Shown in pieces: positions 21,100-32,024 of a DNA stretch of 64,000 bases (positions are counted from its first letter, which is position 1; each line of letters starts with the position of its first letter). The position numbers were made by a program, and so were the translations under genes. This DNA is from Hordeum vulgare subsp. vulgare. Taxonomy: Eukaryota > Streptophyta > Magnoliopsida > Poales > Poaceae. Under the pieces are notes generated by a model. It saw only the letters and a list, made by a program, of their open reading frames with translations. It did no database searches and was not told the DNA's origin. The stretch lies in the NCBI RefSeq assembly GCF_904849725.1, contig NC_058519.1, positions 578,950,676 to 579,014,675 on the forward strand. Direction: 5' to 3'.

Positions 21100-22624
21100 T
21101 GCTACCTCTTGAGCTTGCGTTGGTTTTTCCCTTGAAAAGGAAAGGGTGATGCAGCACAGTAGCAGTAAGTATTTCCCTCAGTTTGAGAACCAAGGTATCA
21201 ATGCAGTAGGAGTATCAAGACAAGTCTCCAATGTACCTGCGCAAAAACAAACAAACTTGCACCCAACGCTATAAAGGGGTTGTCAATCCCTTCACGATTA
21301 AATGCAAGGTGAGATCTGAAGGTAGAAAGTGCAATAAAGTAAAAGCATAGAGCTGAAAATATGATGTGAAGTAGACCCGGGGGGCATAATGTGCACTAGA
21401 GGCTTCTCTCATGATAGCAAGTATTATGGTGGGTGAACGAATTAATGTCGAGCAATTGATAGAACTGCGCAAAGTCATGATGATATCTAATGCAATGACC
21501 ATACATGTAGGCATCACGTCCGAGACAAGTAGACCGATAATGTCTGCATCTACTACTATTACTCCACACATCGACCGCTATCCAGCATGCATCTAGTGTA
21601 TTGAGTTCATAACAAACATAGTAACGCCTTAAGCAAGATGACATGATGTAGAGGGATAAATTCATGCAATAGATATAAACCCCATCTTTTTACCCTTGAT
21701 GGCAACAACACGATGCGTGCCTCGCTACCCCTTCTGTTAGTGGGTGAGGACACCGCACGGTATGAACCCAAAACCAAGCACCTCTCCCATTGCAAGAGTT
21801 ATAGATCAAGTTGGCCAAACGAAACCCACAACTCGAAGAGAATTACAAGGATACAAAATCATGCATATAAGAGATCAGAGGAAACTCAAATAATATTCAT
21901 AGATAATATGATCATAAATCCACGATTCATCGGATCTCGACAAACACACCGCAAAACAAGATTACATCGGATAGATCTCCATGAAGATCATGGAGAACTT
22001 TGTATTGAAGATCCAAGAGAGAGAAGAAGCCATCTAGCTACTAGCTATGGACCCGAAGGTCTGTGGTGAACAACTCACACATCATCGGAGAGGCAATGGT
22101 GTTGATGAAGAAGCCCTCCATGCCCGAATCCCCCCTCTGGTAGGGCACCAAAACGTGCCCAGATGGGATCTTGCGGAGACAGAAGCTTGCGGCGGCAGAA
22201 AAGTATTTTTGTGGCTCCCTCTGGTAGTTTTGGATTTTTAGGGAATTTATAGGTTGAAGAAGTAGGGCAAAGGAGCCACGGGGGGGGGGGGGGGGGGGCA
22301 CAAGCCTGGTAGGCGCCCCCAGGCTACAGCTAGGGGGCTTGTGACCTCCCCCAGGGTCCTTTGCCTTGGTTCTCAAGTTCCCTGCGTATTTTCTGTTACA
22401 GAAAAAATCATTCCAAAGATTTTATTCCGTTTGGACTCCGTTTAATATTCTTCTCTGAAAAGGGTCAAAAACACAGAAAAAACAGGAACTGACATTTGGC
22501 ACTGGGTAATAGGTTAGTCCCAAAAAAGATATAAAATAGCATATTCATGCATAAAAAACATCCAAAGTTGACAAGATAATAGCATGGAACCATCAAAAAT
22601 TATAGATACGTTGGAGACGTATCA
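21100..22624 (-). repeat. 3' LTR of element E
   Basis: 1525 bp, matching 27759-29216 (1458 bp) with several indels, including about 20 and 30 bases missing from the other copy near 28100-28170. A TATAAAT box is at 22245-22251 (minus). It contains an uninterrupted G19 run at 22280-22298, where the partner has only six G. Confidence 0.92.
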
Positions 22625-22639
22625 AGCATCCCCAAGCTT
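22625..22639 (-). promoter_or_regulatory. Polypurine tract of E
   Basis: On the minus strand AAGCTTGGGGATGCT directly precedes the LTR start. It differs from the B/C/D tract in its last bases. The same variant (first 14 bases) recurs internally at 24748-24761. Confidence 0.8.
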
Positions 22640-25422
22640 AACTCCTGCTCGTCCTCGAGTAGGGAAGTGATAAAGACTGAATTTTTGATGTGGAATGCTA
22701 CCTAACATATTTTTCCTTTGTAACTTCTTTCATGTGACATGAATGTTCAGATCCGTAAGATTCAAAACAATAGTTTTCTATTGACATGAAAACAATAATA
22801 CTTCAAGCAAACTAGCAAGGCAATCATGAACTTTTGAAATAACAAGGCCAAATAAAGTTATCCCTACAAAATCATATAGTCTGGCTATGCTCCATCATCC
22901 CCACACAATGAATTTAAATCATGCACAACCCCGGTATTGGCCAAGTAATTGTTTTCGCACTCTTACTTTCTCAAACTTTTTCAACTCTCACGCAATACAT
23001 GAGCGTGAGCCATGGATATAGCACTATAGGTGGAATAGAGTGTGGTGGAGGTTGTGAGGCAAAAAGGAGGAGATGGTCACATTGACTCGGCGTATCAACG
23101 GGCTATGGAGATGTCCATCAATAGATATCAATGTGAATGAGTAGGGATTACCATGCAACAGATGCACTTAGAGCTATAAGTGTGTGAAAGCTCAAAAGGA
23201 GAACTAGTGGGTGTGCATCCAACTTGCTTGCTCACGAAGACCTAGGGCAATTTTGAGGAAGCCCATCATTGGAATATACAAGCCAAGTTATATAATGAAT
23301 ATTACCACTAGTATATGGAAGTGACAAAACGAGAGACTCTCAATCATGAAGAACATGGTGCCATTGTGAAGCACAAGTGTGGAAAAAGATAGAAGCATTG
23401 TCCCTTCTCTCATTTTCTCTCATTTTATTTTGTTTGGGCTCTTTGGCCTCTCTTTTTTAATTTTGTTTGGTGGGCATCGTTGGCCTCTTTTCATTTTTTT
23501 CTCACATGGGACAATGCTCTAATAATGATGATCATCACACTTTTATTTACTCACAACTCAATACTTAGAGCAATGATGACTCTATAGGAAATGCCTCCGG
23601 CAGTGTACCGGGATGTGCAACGATCAAGCTTAGCGTATGATGTTGAAACATCTCGCTAGCTATCTTACAATCATGCAATGGCAACATGAAAGTGACGGCA
23701 CAAGTCATGAGACGGAACGGTGGGAGTTGCATGGCAATGTATCTCGGAATGGCTATGAAAATGCCATAATAGGTAGGTATGGTGGCTGTTTTGAGGAAGG
23801 TATATGGTGGGTTTGCACCGGCGAAAGTTGCGCGGCACTAGAGAAGCTAGCAATGGTGGAAGGTGAAAGTGCATCTATACCATGGACTCGCATTAGTCAT
23901 GACGAACTCATATACTTATTGCGAAAGTTTTATTAGTAGTCAAAACAAAGTGCTAAACGCATACTCCTAGGGGAAGGGTTGGTAGGTGTTAACCATCACA
24001 CGATCCCGACCGCCACACAAAGGATGACAATCAATAAATCAATTATGCTCCGACTTCCTAACATAGCGGTTCACCATACGTGCATGCTACGGGAATCACT
24101 AACTTCAACACAAGTATTTCTAGATTCACAACACCTTACTAACATAACTCTAATATTACCAAATCCATATATCAATACTAAATTGAAAGGAATCAAACTT
24201 CTCTTTACTAATCGATGCACATGAATACAGAAGTTTTTATTATATCCTCTTTGGATGCCTATCATCTTTAGGACTACTTTCATAGCACAAGCCAATTACC
24301 AAGTTACTCAGAGAGAGCACTCTCAAAAAGATATAAGTGAAGATCGAGAGTTCTTATTTCTCCAAAATATGACACCGTCGTGCTCTAAATAGTTCTAAGT
24401 GAAGCACTAGAGCAAAGTTATCTAGCTCAAAAGATATAAGTGAAACACAAGCGAGCTAAATTGCCTAACTCAAAAGATATAAGCGAAGCTCAATGAGTAT
24501 TCTAGCAAATTTATGATGAGTGCATGTCTCTCTCAAAAAGGTGTGCAACAAGGATGATTGTGACACAAAAAAATAAAAGACTAATATAATACACGACGCT
24601 CCAAGCAAAACACATATCATGTGTTGAATAAAAATATAGCTCCAAGTAACGTTACCGATGGATTGAAGACGAAAGAGGGGATGCCTTCCCGGGGCATCCC
24701 CATGCTTAGGCTTTTGGTGTCCTTGAATTTGGTTTGGGATTCCTTGGGCATCCCCAAGCTTAAGCTCTTTCCACTGTTTATCCCATTGTCCATGAGAGCA
24801 TCACCCAAAACTTGAAAACTTCACAACACAAAACTTAAATAGAAACTCGTGATATCATTAGCATAACAAAACAAACCACCACCTCTGTAGGTACTGTAGC
24901 AAACTTGATTTATATTTATATTGGTGTTATATTACTATAGTCTCACTTTTCCATGGCTAGTACCCCCCGCCCCCGATACTATCCATAGTTTCATCAAAAT
25001 AAGCAATCAACACAACAAAAACAGAATCAGTAAAAAACAGACCAGTCTGTAGCAATCTGTATACTTCCTATACTTATGGTATCTCAAAAATTCTGAAAAA
25101 TTATGACAATTAGGGAAATTGGCATATAAACCAGAAGCAAAAAGAATCAACTCAAAATCTCTTTTTGGATAGGAATTAAAAATAATTTCGTGAGCGCAAA
25201 GTTTTTGTCTTTTTCACCAAGATCAAACAACCATCACCAAAACTGGTCATAAAGGTTTTACTTGGCGCAAACAAAAAAGAAACACAAAAAACACAATCAT
25301 AACAGAATTATGATGGTGTGGACACAACAAAACAGAAAGCAAAAAGTAAAGATAAATTCATTGGGTTGCCTCCCAACAAACGTTATTGTTTAACGCCCTT
25401 AGCTAGGCATAAGGCGATAGAA
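22640..25422 (-). other. Long non-coding 3' region of element E
   Basis: No coding frame of note. It includes an internal PPT copy (24748-24761) and a near copy just beside it (about 24691-24708). It also includes a threefold repeat of CAAAA(A)GATATAAG(T/C)GAA at about 24325, 24431 and 24470, and AT-rich sequence. It is the counterpart of the long 3' regions of B, C and D but is not similar to them in sequence. Confidence 0.75.
24748..24761 (-). promoter_or_regulatory. Internal copy of the polypurine tract in E
   Basis: Minus-strand AAGCTTGGGGATGC is identical to the first 14 bases of E's own terminal PPT. It therefore carries E's variant ending rather than the GGAGT ending of B, C and D. 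Confidence 0.7.
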
Positions 25423-27496
25423 TCAAGTATCATCGTCTTTGGTGCTCAAACCATAAGTGGCCCTCATCATGGATTCATAAGGCAATCTTATTTTCTTTCT
25501 AGGAAAATGTTCCGTGCCATTCTTTAATGGAAATTGAAATCTAATATTCCCTTCCTTCATATCGATGACAGCACCAATAGTCCTTAGGAAAGGTCTACCA
25601 AGAATAATGGGACATGTCGGATTGCAATCAATATCAAGCACAATGAAATCTACGAGTACATAGTTCCTATTTGCAATAATAAGAACATCATTGATCCTTC
25701 CCATAGGTTTCTTAACAGTAGAATCCGCAAGATGCAAATTATGAGAGCACTCATCAATCTCATTGAAGCCTAGAACATCACATAAAGACTTTGGAATAGC
25801 GGAAACACTAGCACCCAAATCACACAAAGCGTTGTATTCATAGTTTTTTAATCTTAATTTTGATAGTAGTTTCCCACTCATCATGAAGTTTTCTAGGAAT
25901 AGAAACTTCCAACTGATGTTTCTCTTCAAGAGATTTCATCATAGCATCAACGGTATGATTGGTAAAGGCCTTGTTTTGGCTATAAGAGTGTGGAGAGTTT
26001 AGCATGGATTGCATCAAGGAAATACATTCAATCAAAGAGCAACTATCTTAATTGAATTCCTTGAAATCCAAAGTAGTAATTTCATTACTACTCAAAGTTT
26101 TGATATCCTCTTCTCCACTTTCAATGCTTTTAGCATCAAGATAGATAGACTCCGAATCATTGGGGCGTTTCTCAACCAAAGTGGATTCATATCCAACCCC
26201 ATCATCATTAGGTTTGACATTAGAAAACAAGGATTCAATAGGAGTCACACCAAGCACTTTAAGATCTTCGTGATTCTCATCACGAGAACACGCCCTTTTA
26301 AGCCATTCATGTCTAGCACGAATTTAGGCGGTTCTTTCTTTACTCTCATTCATGGAAACACGCATAGCTTTCAAAGTTTCATCCATATTTATCTTGGGAG
26401 GACCACATCTCAATTTCAAAGCATCAATATCAAGAGACATTCTATCAACGGTCCTAGCCAAGTCATCAATTTTGAGCAGTTTTTCTTCTATGGATGCATT
26501 GAAAATCTTTTGCGAGTTGATAAACTCTTTAATATTACTCTCTAGATCAGAGGGTAATTTATTGTAATTTCCATGAGCATTGTTGTAGGAATTGCAAAAG
26601 TTATTAGAGGGATTACTAGGAAAAGGCCAGGAACCAAGTTTCCTCTATAAGCATTGTTGTTGCCAAAATTATTCCTACTAACAAAATTAACATCCAAGCT
26701 CTCATTGTATTCTCAATCAAGGAAGACAGAGGCACATCATTTGGATCTAGAGGAGCACCTTTACTAGCAAACAATTTCATTAACTCATCCATCTTAGCAC
26801 TCGAAGAGTTAATTTCTTCTATAGCATGCACTTTTTTACTAGTAGGTGACATTTCAGTGTGCCATTGAGAATAGTTTGCCATGATATTGTCTAGGAGTTT
26901 TGTGGCCTCTCTAATGTGATATCCATGAAAGTTCCACCGGAGGCGGAATCCAAGATATTTCTTGAAACAAAATTCAAACCAGCATAGAAGATTTGTATAA
27001 TCATCCAAAGACTCAAGCCATAAGCGGGAAAATTTCTAATCATCAATTTCATTCTCTCCCAAGATTGTGCAACATGTTCATGATCTAGTTGCTTAAAATT
27101 CATGATATCATTACGGAGAGAGATAATCTTAGCCGGTGGAAAACACTTGGATATATAAGCATCTTTACACTTGTTCCAAGAATCAATGCAATTTTTGGGC
27201 AAAGATGAAAACCAAGTTTTTGCTCGATCTCACAATGAGAACGGAAATAGCTTCAAATTAATCACATGATTATCCACATATTTCTTCTTTTGCATATCGC
27301 GTAACTCAATGAAGGTATTAAGATGGGATGCGACATCTTCACTAGGAAGGCCGGAAAATTGCTCTTTCATAACAAGATTCAGCAAAGCACCATTGATTTC
27401 ATATGATTCCGCACTAGTGGCGGGACCAATCGGCGTACTAATAAAATCATTATTATTAGGATTCGAGAAGTCACACAGTTTGGTGTTTTCAGTCAT
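25423..27496 (-). pseudogene. gag: Element E gag-protease
   Basis: Gag starts at the ATG at 27496 on the minus strand. It continues through VKLFPFSL-type and KTWFSSLP gag motifs with a stop near 27230 and frameshifts near 27000 and 26650. Protease is in the frame 25929-25423, with active site CDLGASVSAIPKSL and the PIILGRPFLRTIGAVIDMKEG segment. Nothing resembling RT follows. It would have supplied capsid and protease, not polymerase or integrase. Confidence 0.85.
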
Positions 27497-27676
27497 GGTG
27501 ACTTCAGCAAGCAGACAAGCACACAAGCGAACGGAAAGCAAGCGAAAGAAAAGGGCGAACGAAAAAGGCAAATATTTTTGTTTTTCAGAAGTGGGGGAGA
27601 GGAAAACAAGAGGCAAAAAAGTAAATGCAAGAGATGAGTTTGCGACAGTTACTTGGATAAGCTTCACATAGAACAG

Positions 27677-27688
27677 TCCCCGGTGCCA
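27677..27688 (-). repeat. Second primer-site-like sequence in E
   Basis: On the minus strand TGGCACCGGGGA, preceded by the same AATTTC context as the true primer site 42 bases upstream. It looks like a partial, altered duplication of the primer-site region. Confidence 0.45.
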
Positions 27689-27729
27689 GAAATTGACACG
27701 TCGAAGGAAGACTATTCTTGACTTGATAC

Positions 27730-27747
27730 TCCCCGGCAACGGCGCCA
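27730..27747 (-). promoter_or_regulatory. Primer-binding site of E (tRNA-Asp)
   Basis: Minus-strand TGGCGCCGTTGCCGGGGA is a perfect complement of the plant tRNA-Asp 3' end. It lies 11 bases after the 5' LTR. Confidence 0.88.
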
Positions 27748-27758
27748 GAAATTCTTCT

Positions 27759-29216
27759 TGCTACCTCTTGAGCTTGTGTTGGTTTTTCCCTTGAAGAGGA
27801 AAGGGTGATGCAGCACAGTAGCAGTAAGTATTTCCCTCAGTTTGAGAACCAAGGTATCAATCCAGTAGGAGTATCAACACAAGTCTCCAATGTACGTGCG
27901 CAAAAACAAACAAACTTGCACCCAACACTATAAAGGGGTTGTCAATCCCTTCACGATTAAATGCAAGGTGAGATCTGAAGGTGGAAAGTGCAAAAAAGTA
28001 AAAGTATAGAGCTGAAAATATGATGTGAAGTAGACCCGGGGGCCATAGTGTTCAGTAGAGGCTTCTCTCATGATAGCAAGTATTACGGTGAGTGAAGGAA
28101 TTACCGTTGAGCAAGTCATGATGATATCTAAGGCAATGATCATACATATAGGCATCACGTCCGAGACAAGTACTCCACACATCGACCGCTATCCAGCATG
28201 CGTCTAGTGTATTGAGTTCATAACAATAGAGTAACACCTTAAGCAAGATGACATGATGTAGAGGGATAAATTCATACAATAGATATAAAACCCATCTTCT
28301 ACCCTTGTATGGAAACAACACCATGTGTGCCTCGCTACCCCTTCTGTCACTAGGTGAGGACACGCACGGTATGAACCTAAAACCAAGCACTTCTCCCATT
28401 GCAAGAGTTATAGATCAAGTTGGCCAAACGAAACCCACAACTCGAAGAGAATTACAAGGATACGAAATCAAGCATATAAGAGATCAGAGGAAATTCAAAT
28501 AATATTCATAGATAATCTGATCATAAATCCACAATTCATCGGATCTCGACAAACACACCGCAAAATAAGATTACATCGGATAGATCTCCATGAAGATCAT
28601 GGAGAACTTTGTATTGAAGATCCAAGAGAGAGAAGAAGCCATCTAGCTACTAACTATGCACCCGAAGGTTTGTGGTGAACTACTCACGCATCATCGGAGA
28701 GGCAATGGTGTTGATGAAGAAGCCCTCCGTGTCCGAATCCCCCCTCCGACAAGGCACCAGAATGTGCCGCAGATGGGCTCAGAAGCTTGCGGCGGCGGAA
28801 AAGTATTTTCGTGGCTCCCTCTGGCAGTTTTGGATTTTTAGGGAATTTATAGGCGGAAGAAGTAGGCCAAAGGAGCCACGGGGGGCCCACAAGCCTGGAA
28901 GGTGCCCTCGAAGGCCGCGGCTAGGGGGCTTTTGGCCTCCCCCGGGGTCCTTTTCCTTGGTTCTCAAGTTCCGTGCGTATCTTCTGTTACGGAAAAAATC
29001 ATTCCGAAGATTTTATTCCGTTTGGACTCCATTTAATATTCTTCTCTCAAAAAGGGTCAAAAACACGGAAAAAACAGGAACTGGCACTTGGCACTAGGTT
29101 AGTAGGTTAGTCCCAAAAAAGATATAAAATATCATATTCATGCATACAAAACATCCAAAGTTGACAAGATAATAGCATGGAACCATAAAAATTATAGATA
29201 CGTTGGAGGTGTATCA
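27759..29216 (-). repeat. 5' LTR of element E
   Basis: In the element's sense it starts TGATACACCTCCAACG at 29216 and ends GAGGTAGCA at 27759. A TATAAAT box is at 28845-28851 (minus). It is followed by the primer site. Confidence 0.92.
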
Positions 29217-30142
29217 GGAGGATGGACTCTGTCGTAAGGGACTAGACCCCATTCCCAGTCTCCTCCTTCATTCATGTTGGCGGAGGAGATCTCATTCACG
29301 TTCTTCGCCACTGCGCTGGCATGAAAGGTTTTGGTGGAGAGCCGGCAGGGATCGTATCGGCCGCTCATCTGGCATATCAGATGAGGTCGTCTCTGCAGCG
29401 ACAGGATCCGTCGGGTCATCATGGTGGTGAGCAGGTCGCGGCCCAGAAGGTCGCGAGCTTTAGGCTTTCGAGGTAGACGCCTATCTGCGCTACCCTAGCA
29501 ATTGGCTTCGAGTACTTGGCTTGCCAGTTCTTCTTCGCCATCGGAGGCTCGTTGGCGAAGGGGGGCATGTTGATGGCGTTGCGGGAGGGGCTGACGTTCT
29601 TCACATAGAAGAAGCCCCTCTGCCACTGCTTGATGGAGTCCTGGAGCGACATCTGGGGGAAGCCGCACTTCGTCCGATGATGCACCAGTGCCGCACCGCA
29701 CTGGGTTATTGGGCGAGGGCCATCGAGCTTATCCACCTCGGCCTTGTGCATCTTAATGGACTGCTGCTTGAAGAAGAACATGCTCTGCCAGAGATCGAGG
29801 CGGGGCTCGATCCCTGGGAAGCCCTCATAGAGGACGACAAACGATGCAAGCTGAAGGATGGCATTTGGCGCCAGATGGTGCGACTGCAAGCCGAAGAAGG
29901 TGGGGAAGTTGGAGAAGAAGGTGCTCGCCGGGAGCCCAAAGCCTCTGTAGAAGTGTTCATCGAACACGACTACTTCTCGATCCTGTGGCGTTGGGGCGTT
30001 CTCGGCTCCGGGGATCCGCATGGCCACGAGGGAGGCCGGAGGCAGCATTCGGCAATGGCGGAGCGTGTCGATGTGTTCGGCGCAGATGTCGCTGCCGAGC
30101 CAAGCACCGTTGTGCTGGCCCTTTGTGATAGCCTGGCTTATT

Positions 30143-30389
30143 AGGGATGATAGACTACTCATATAAATAAGGAATTCCTTCTTTTCCGGGAGCCCATTCG
30201 AAAAGAACTCCCACGTTAAGCGTGCTAGGCTTGGAGTAGTTCTAGGATGGGTGACCGACCGGGAAGTTGGTCCCGGGTGCGCATGAGTGAGGACAAAGTG
30301 CGCATAAAAGACTAGCATTGATATGTGGGGCCAGTCTAGATCCCGCCAGGAGTAACGACCGTCGGCGGGTGTGTCCGGGGCGTTACACC
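30143..30389 (+). mobile_element. Cassandra-like TRIM LTR fragment
   Basis: About 245 bases containing 5S rRNA-like sequence and ending GGGGCGTTACA, as I recall Cassandra LTRs ending. CTTATT flanks both sides (30137-30142 and 30390-30395), probably the target duplication. The expected TGTAA start is missing, so the left end is truncated or altered. Removing it rejoins the first codons of A's antisense gene to the rest, although four extra bases remain. Confidence 0.7.
30204..30281 (+). ncRNA. 5S rRNA-derived segment in the Cassandra fragment
   Basis: Matches the 3' two thirds of plant 5S rRNA, from AGAACTC through GTTAAGCGTGCT and CTAGGATGGGTGACC to GGGAAG. The A-box-like and C-box-like parts of the RNA polymerase III internal promoter are recognisable. 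The first third of 5S is missing, so this is not a working 5S gene. Cassandra elements are known to carry 5S sequence in their LTRs. Confidence 0.75.
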
Positions 30390-30413
30390 CTTATTGGAAG
30401 AGCTGCTCGACAT

Positions 30414-30953
30414 GGGGCGAGCAACGAGAGATCGAAGGGGAGGCAGCGATGGTCTGCGCGACGGCGAAGATGAAGAAGAAGACGAGACTCTCTCTTTCTC
30501 TAGGCTCAGGGAAGGAGGGAGCGCAAGTGTGGGGCGAGGGGGGCGAATGGCCTCCTCGGTACCCCTGCACCCCATTTAAACCCCATGATGGATCGTGGGG
30601 AGGGGATCCGATGTGCATCGGTCCCAAAATCTCCGATTATTACGGAGGCATTCCGACTCCCGAAACCCAACCATCACGGAGTAAATCCGCAGAGGATCCT
30701 CCGCGGCGGGGCCGAGGGGGCGCTGTGGCGGGACCTGGGGCTAAGGCCCAGTCCCGTCATGTGAGCAATCCATCATCATGTTAGGCCGGTCCTGGCACGT
30801 GGCGCAACTTGCGCAACCTACGACGAAGCCGAGGCGTCACTTGGAAGCCAGCCGGCTTCCGAGCCGGCGTCTCTGCCGCAAGCGGCGGCAGGAATTCAAC
30901 AACAAACAACTCAAGCCGGCGAGGCCACCCGCTCCAAGGCGGCGGGCCTCCCC
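30414..30953 (-). other. Leader and promoter region of the antisense gene; end of A's internal region
   Basis: No sense gene is visible. The part nearest the antisense ATG is pyrimidine-rich on the minus strand. The distal part (30780-30950) is GC-rich with GCCGGC motifs and leads into A's PPT. Confidence 0.45.
30574..30580 (-). promoter_or_regulatory. TATA-like box of the antisense gene
   Basis: Minus-strand TTTAAAT lies about 160 bases upstream of the antisense ATG. It is followed by a CT-rich leader (30420-30530 on the minus strand) of the kind seen in plant 5' leaders. The position is suggestive only. Confidence 0.4.
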
Positions 30954-30968
30954 TGCTTCGGGGGCTAC
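30954..30968 (+). promoter_or_regulatory. Polypurine tract of A
   Basis: TGCTTCGGGGGCTAC directly before the 3' LTR at 30969. Its last 11 bases recur in intron 3 of the antisense gene (19674-19684). Confidence 0.6.
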
Positions 30969-32024
30969 TGCCGGGGGGATAACCCCGGGGTAGGCTCATC
31001 AAGCCTACTCCTTTGCCTTCAACATAGAAGGAACAACAAGAACCATTCTGCAAAGCCCAAGTCCCCTTGGCCGGCTAGGAAGTACGTGCCGGCTGGGGGC
31101 GAGACGGCCAACTCTCTAGCCGGACAGGAAGCACCTGCCGGCTAGAGATGAGACGGTTACCTCCCTCTGGCCGTCTAGGCCAAGCAGGCCGGCTAAAGGC
31201 GAGGCGGCCGTACCCAGGCCGGCTAGTAAAGCGACTAGCCGTCTAGGGAGCTCAAGTCACATTAGACGGTAGGTCATGACTAGACCCTACAGTTAAAGGT
31301 GGCTACGCGTCACCAAAGGTACTGGATCGGGGTGCATGGCAGGTACAGCGTCGGCGGCCACGCCGCTGACCTCCTCCGGCTCCGAGCCATCACCCTGCAC
31401 AGTGTCAGCCCGTCAAACTCCCACTCCATTACTGCACTCGGCGTGGAAAGAGTGCAGACGGTCGTACTATCTGCCCATGACGATTCTCGGTGGACGACGC
31501 TGGACGTACCACACGTGTCATGCGTCAACCTTACGCGAGATCCTTACTCGCTAGCCGGCGGATCCCACAGCCAGACGGGACCTCACAGCCGACGGCCCCC
31601 TCCAACGACAAGACAAGACCCTCGTGGGCCCCCTGGACAGCTGGCGAGGCTGCCAACCGGGTCCCATTCTTATACTTTTATCCATATTGTAGGTCGGTGG
31701 GTTCGTCTATAAAACCCCCGGCCCCCTCCATGCAGAGGGTCGGTCAACTCAGCATACACACACACACCACATAGGAGAGGCCGACGCGATCCGGCAACTC
31801 CTTCTTCCTCCTCCGCAATACAGCTCCAGGAGCACTTTGTAGTCTCGTTCATACATCATACAGTTCAGGAGGATTAGGGGTATTATCTCTACGGAGAACC
31901 CTGAACCTGGGTACATCGTGCGTTCCATGCTTGTACCATCCTCGTTCCCAGCGCCCTCCGGTGCCACTTCGGTTCCCACCATCTTTAGCCTACCCATGGC
32001 TTATGTTGTGAGTAAACACCAACA
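30969..32024 (+). repeat. 3' LTR of element A
   Basis: Begins TGCCGGGGGG and ends CACCAACA, matching 494-1548 throughout. TATAAAA is at 31708-31714. The flanking ACCGG is the decayed partner of TCCAG. Confidence 0.92.

Larger units (their letters stand above)
21100..29216 (-). mobile_element. Element E: Athila-lineage gypsy, gag-protease only
   Basis: E lies on the minus strand with a perfect GGAGG duplication (21095-21099 and 29217-29221). Its LTRs start TGATAC(A/G)CCTCC or TGATACGTCTCC and end GGTAGCA in the element's sense. It has a tRNA-Asp primer site (27730-27747) and a PPT (22625-22639). The interior holds gag and protease (25423-27496) and then about 2.7 kb of non-coding sequence. 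RT, RNase H and integrase are absent. The insertion falls in exon 1 of A's antisense gene, about 12 bases before its splice donor. The sequence resembles Triticeae Sabrina-type elements, from memory. Confidence 0.92.
18091..30413 (-). pseudogene. Spliced antisense gene of element A (Tat-lineage antisense ORF), broken by E and a Cassandra fragment
   Basis: The gene starts at an ATG (30411-30413) followed by a five-serine stretch, then runs left. Exon 1 is interrupted by the Cassandra fragment and by element E, and ends at 21088. Four introns have GT-AG ends: 21087-20999, 20541-20473, 19775-19501 and 19019-18932. Joining across the first three keeps the frame (phases 0, 2 and 0). The fourth junction makes a TGA. 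The product has the conserved N-terminal region of the family annotated as putative gypsy-type transposon (Transposase_28-like), an acidic middle, a long coiled coil and an acidic tail. Antisense ORFs of this kind are known in Tat elements such as maize Grande. Function is unknown. Several stops and frameshifts are present. Confidence 0.75.
29217..30413 (-). pseudogene. Antisense gene of A, exon 1 (N-terminal conserved domain)
   Basis: From the ATG at 30413 the first eight codons are open, then the Cassandra fragment interrupts. The frame resumes near 30136 and runs about 240 codons with the conserved stretches QHNGAWLGSDI, FYRGFGLPASTFFSNF and ILQLASFVVLYEGFPGIEP. A one-base shift lies near 29440, after which the TTMMTRRILSLQRRPHLICQ region continues to the E insertion. 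The remaining 12 bases of the exon lie beyond E at 21099-21088. I recognise this domain from antisense proteins of Grande-like elements. Confidence 0.75.
494..32024 (+). mobile_element. Element A: large Tat-lineage gypsy LTR retrotransposon (interrupted)
   Basis: A is bounded by LTRs with perfect TGTCGG/CCGACA-type ends (the 3' copy has TGCCGG and CCAACA). The flanking 5-mers TCCAG (489-493) and ACCGG (32025-32029) are a decayed target duplication. Removing B, E and the Cassandra fragment leaves about 13.9 kb. Gene order is gag, protease, RT, RNase H, a second archaeal-type RNase H, integrase, then a long 3' region with an antisense gene. The dual RNase H and the antisense gene are known marks of the Tat lineage (Grande, Retand, Ogre relatives). 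The LTRs differ by roughly one base in ten by eye over their first 400 bases, so A is old. All sense genes are pseudogenes. Confidence 0.9.

Noticed and set aside
30204..30281. A functional 5S rRNA gene
   Set aside because: The first third of 5S is missing and it sits in a Cassandra-type LTR fragment.
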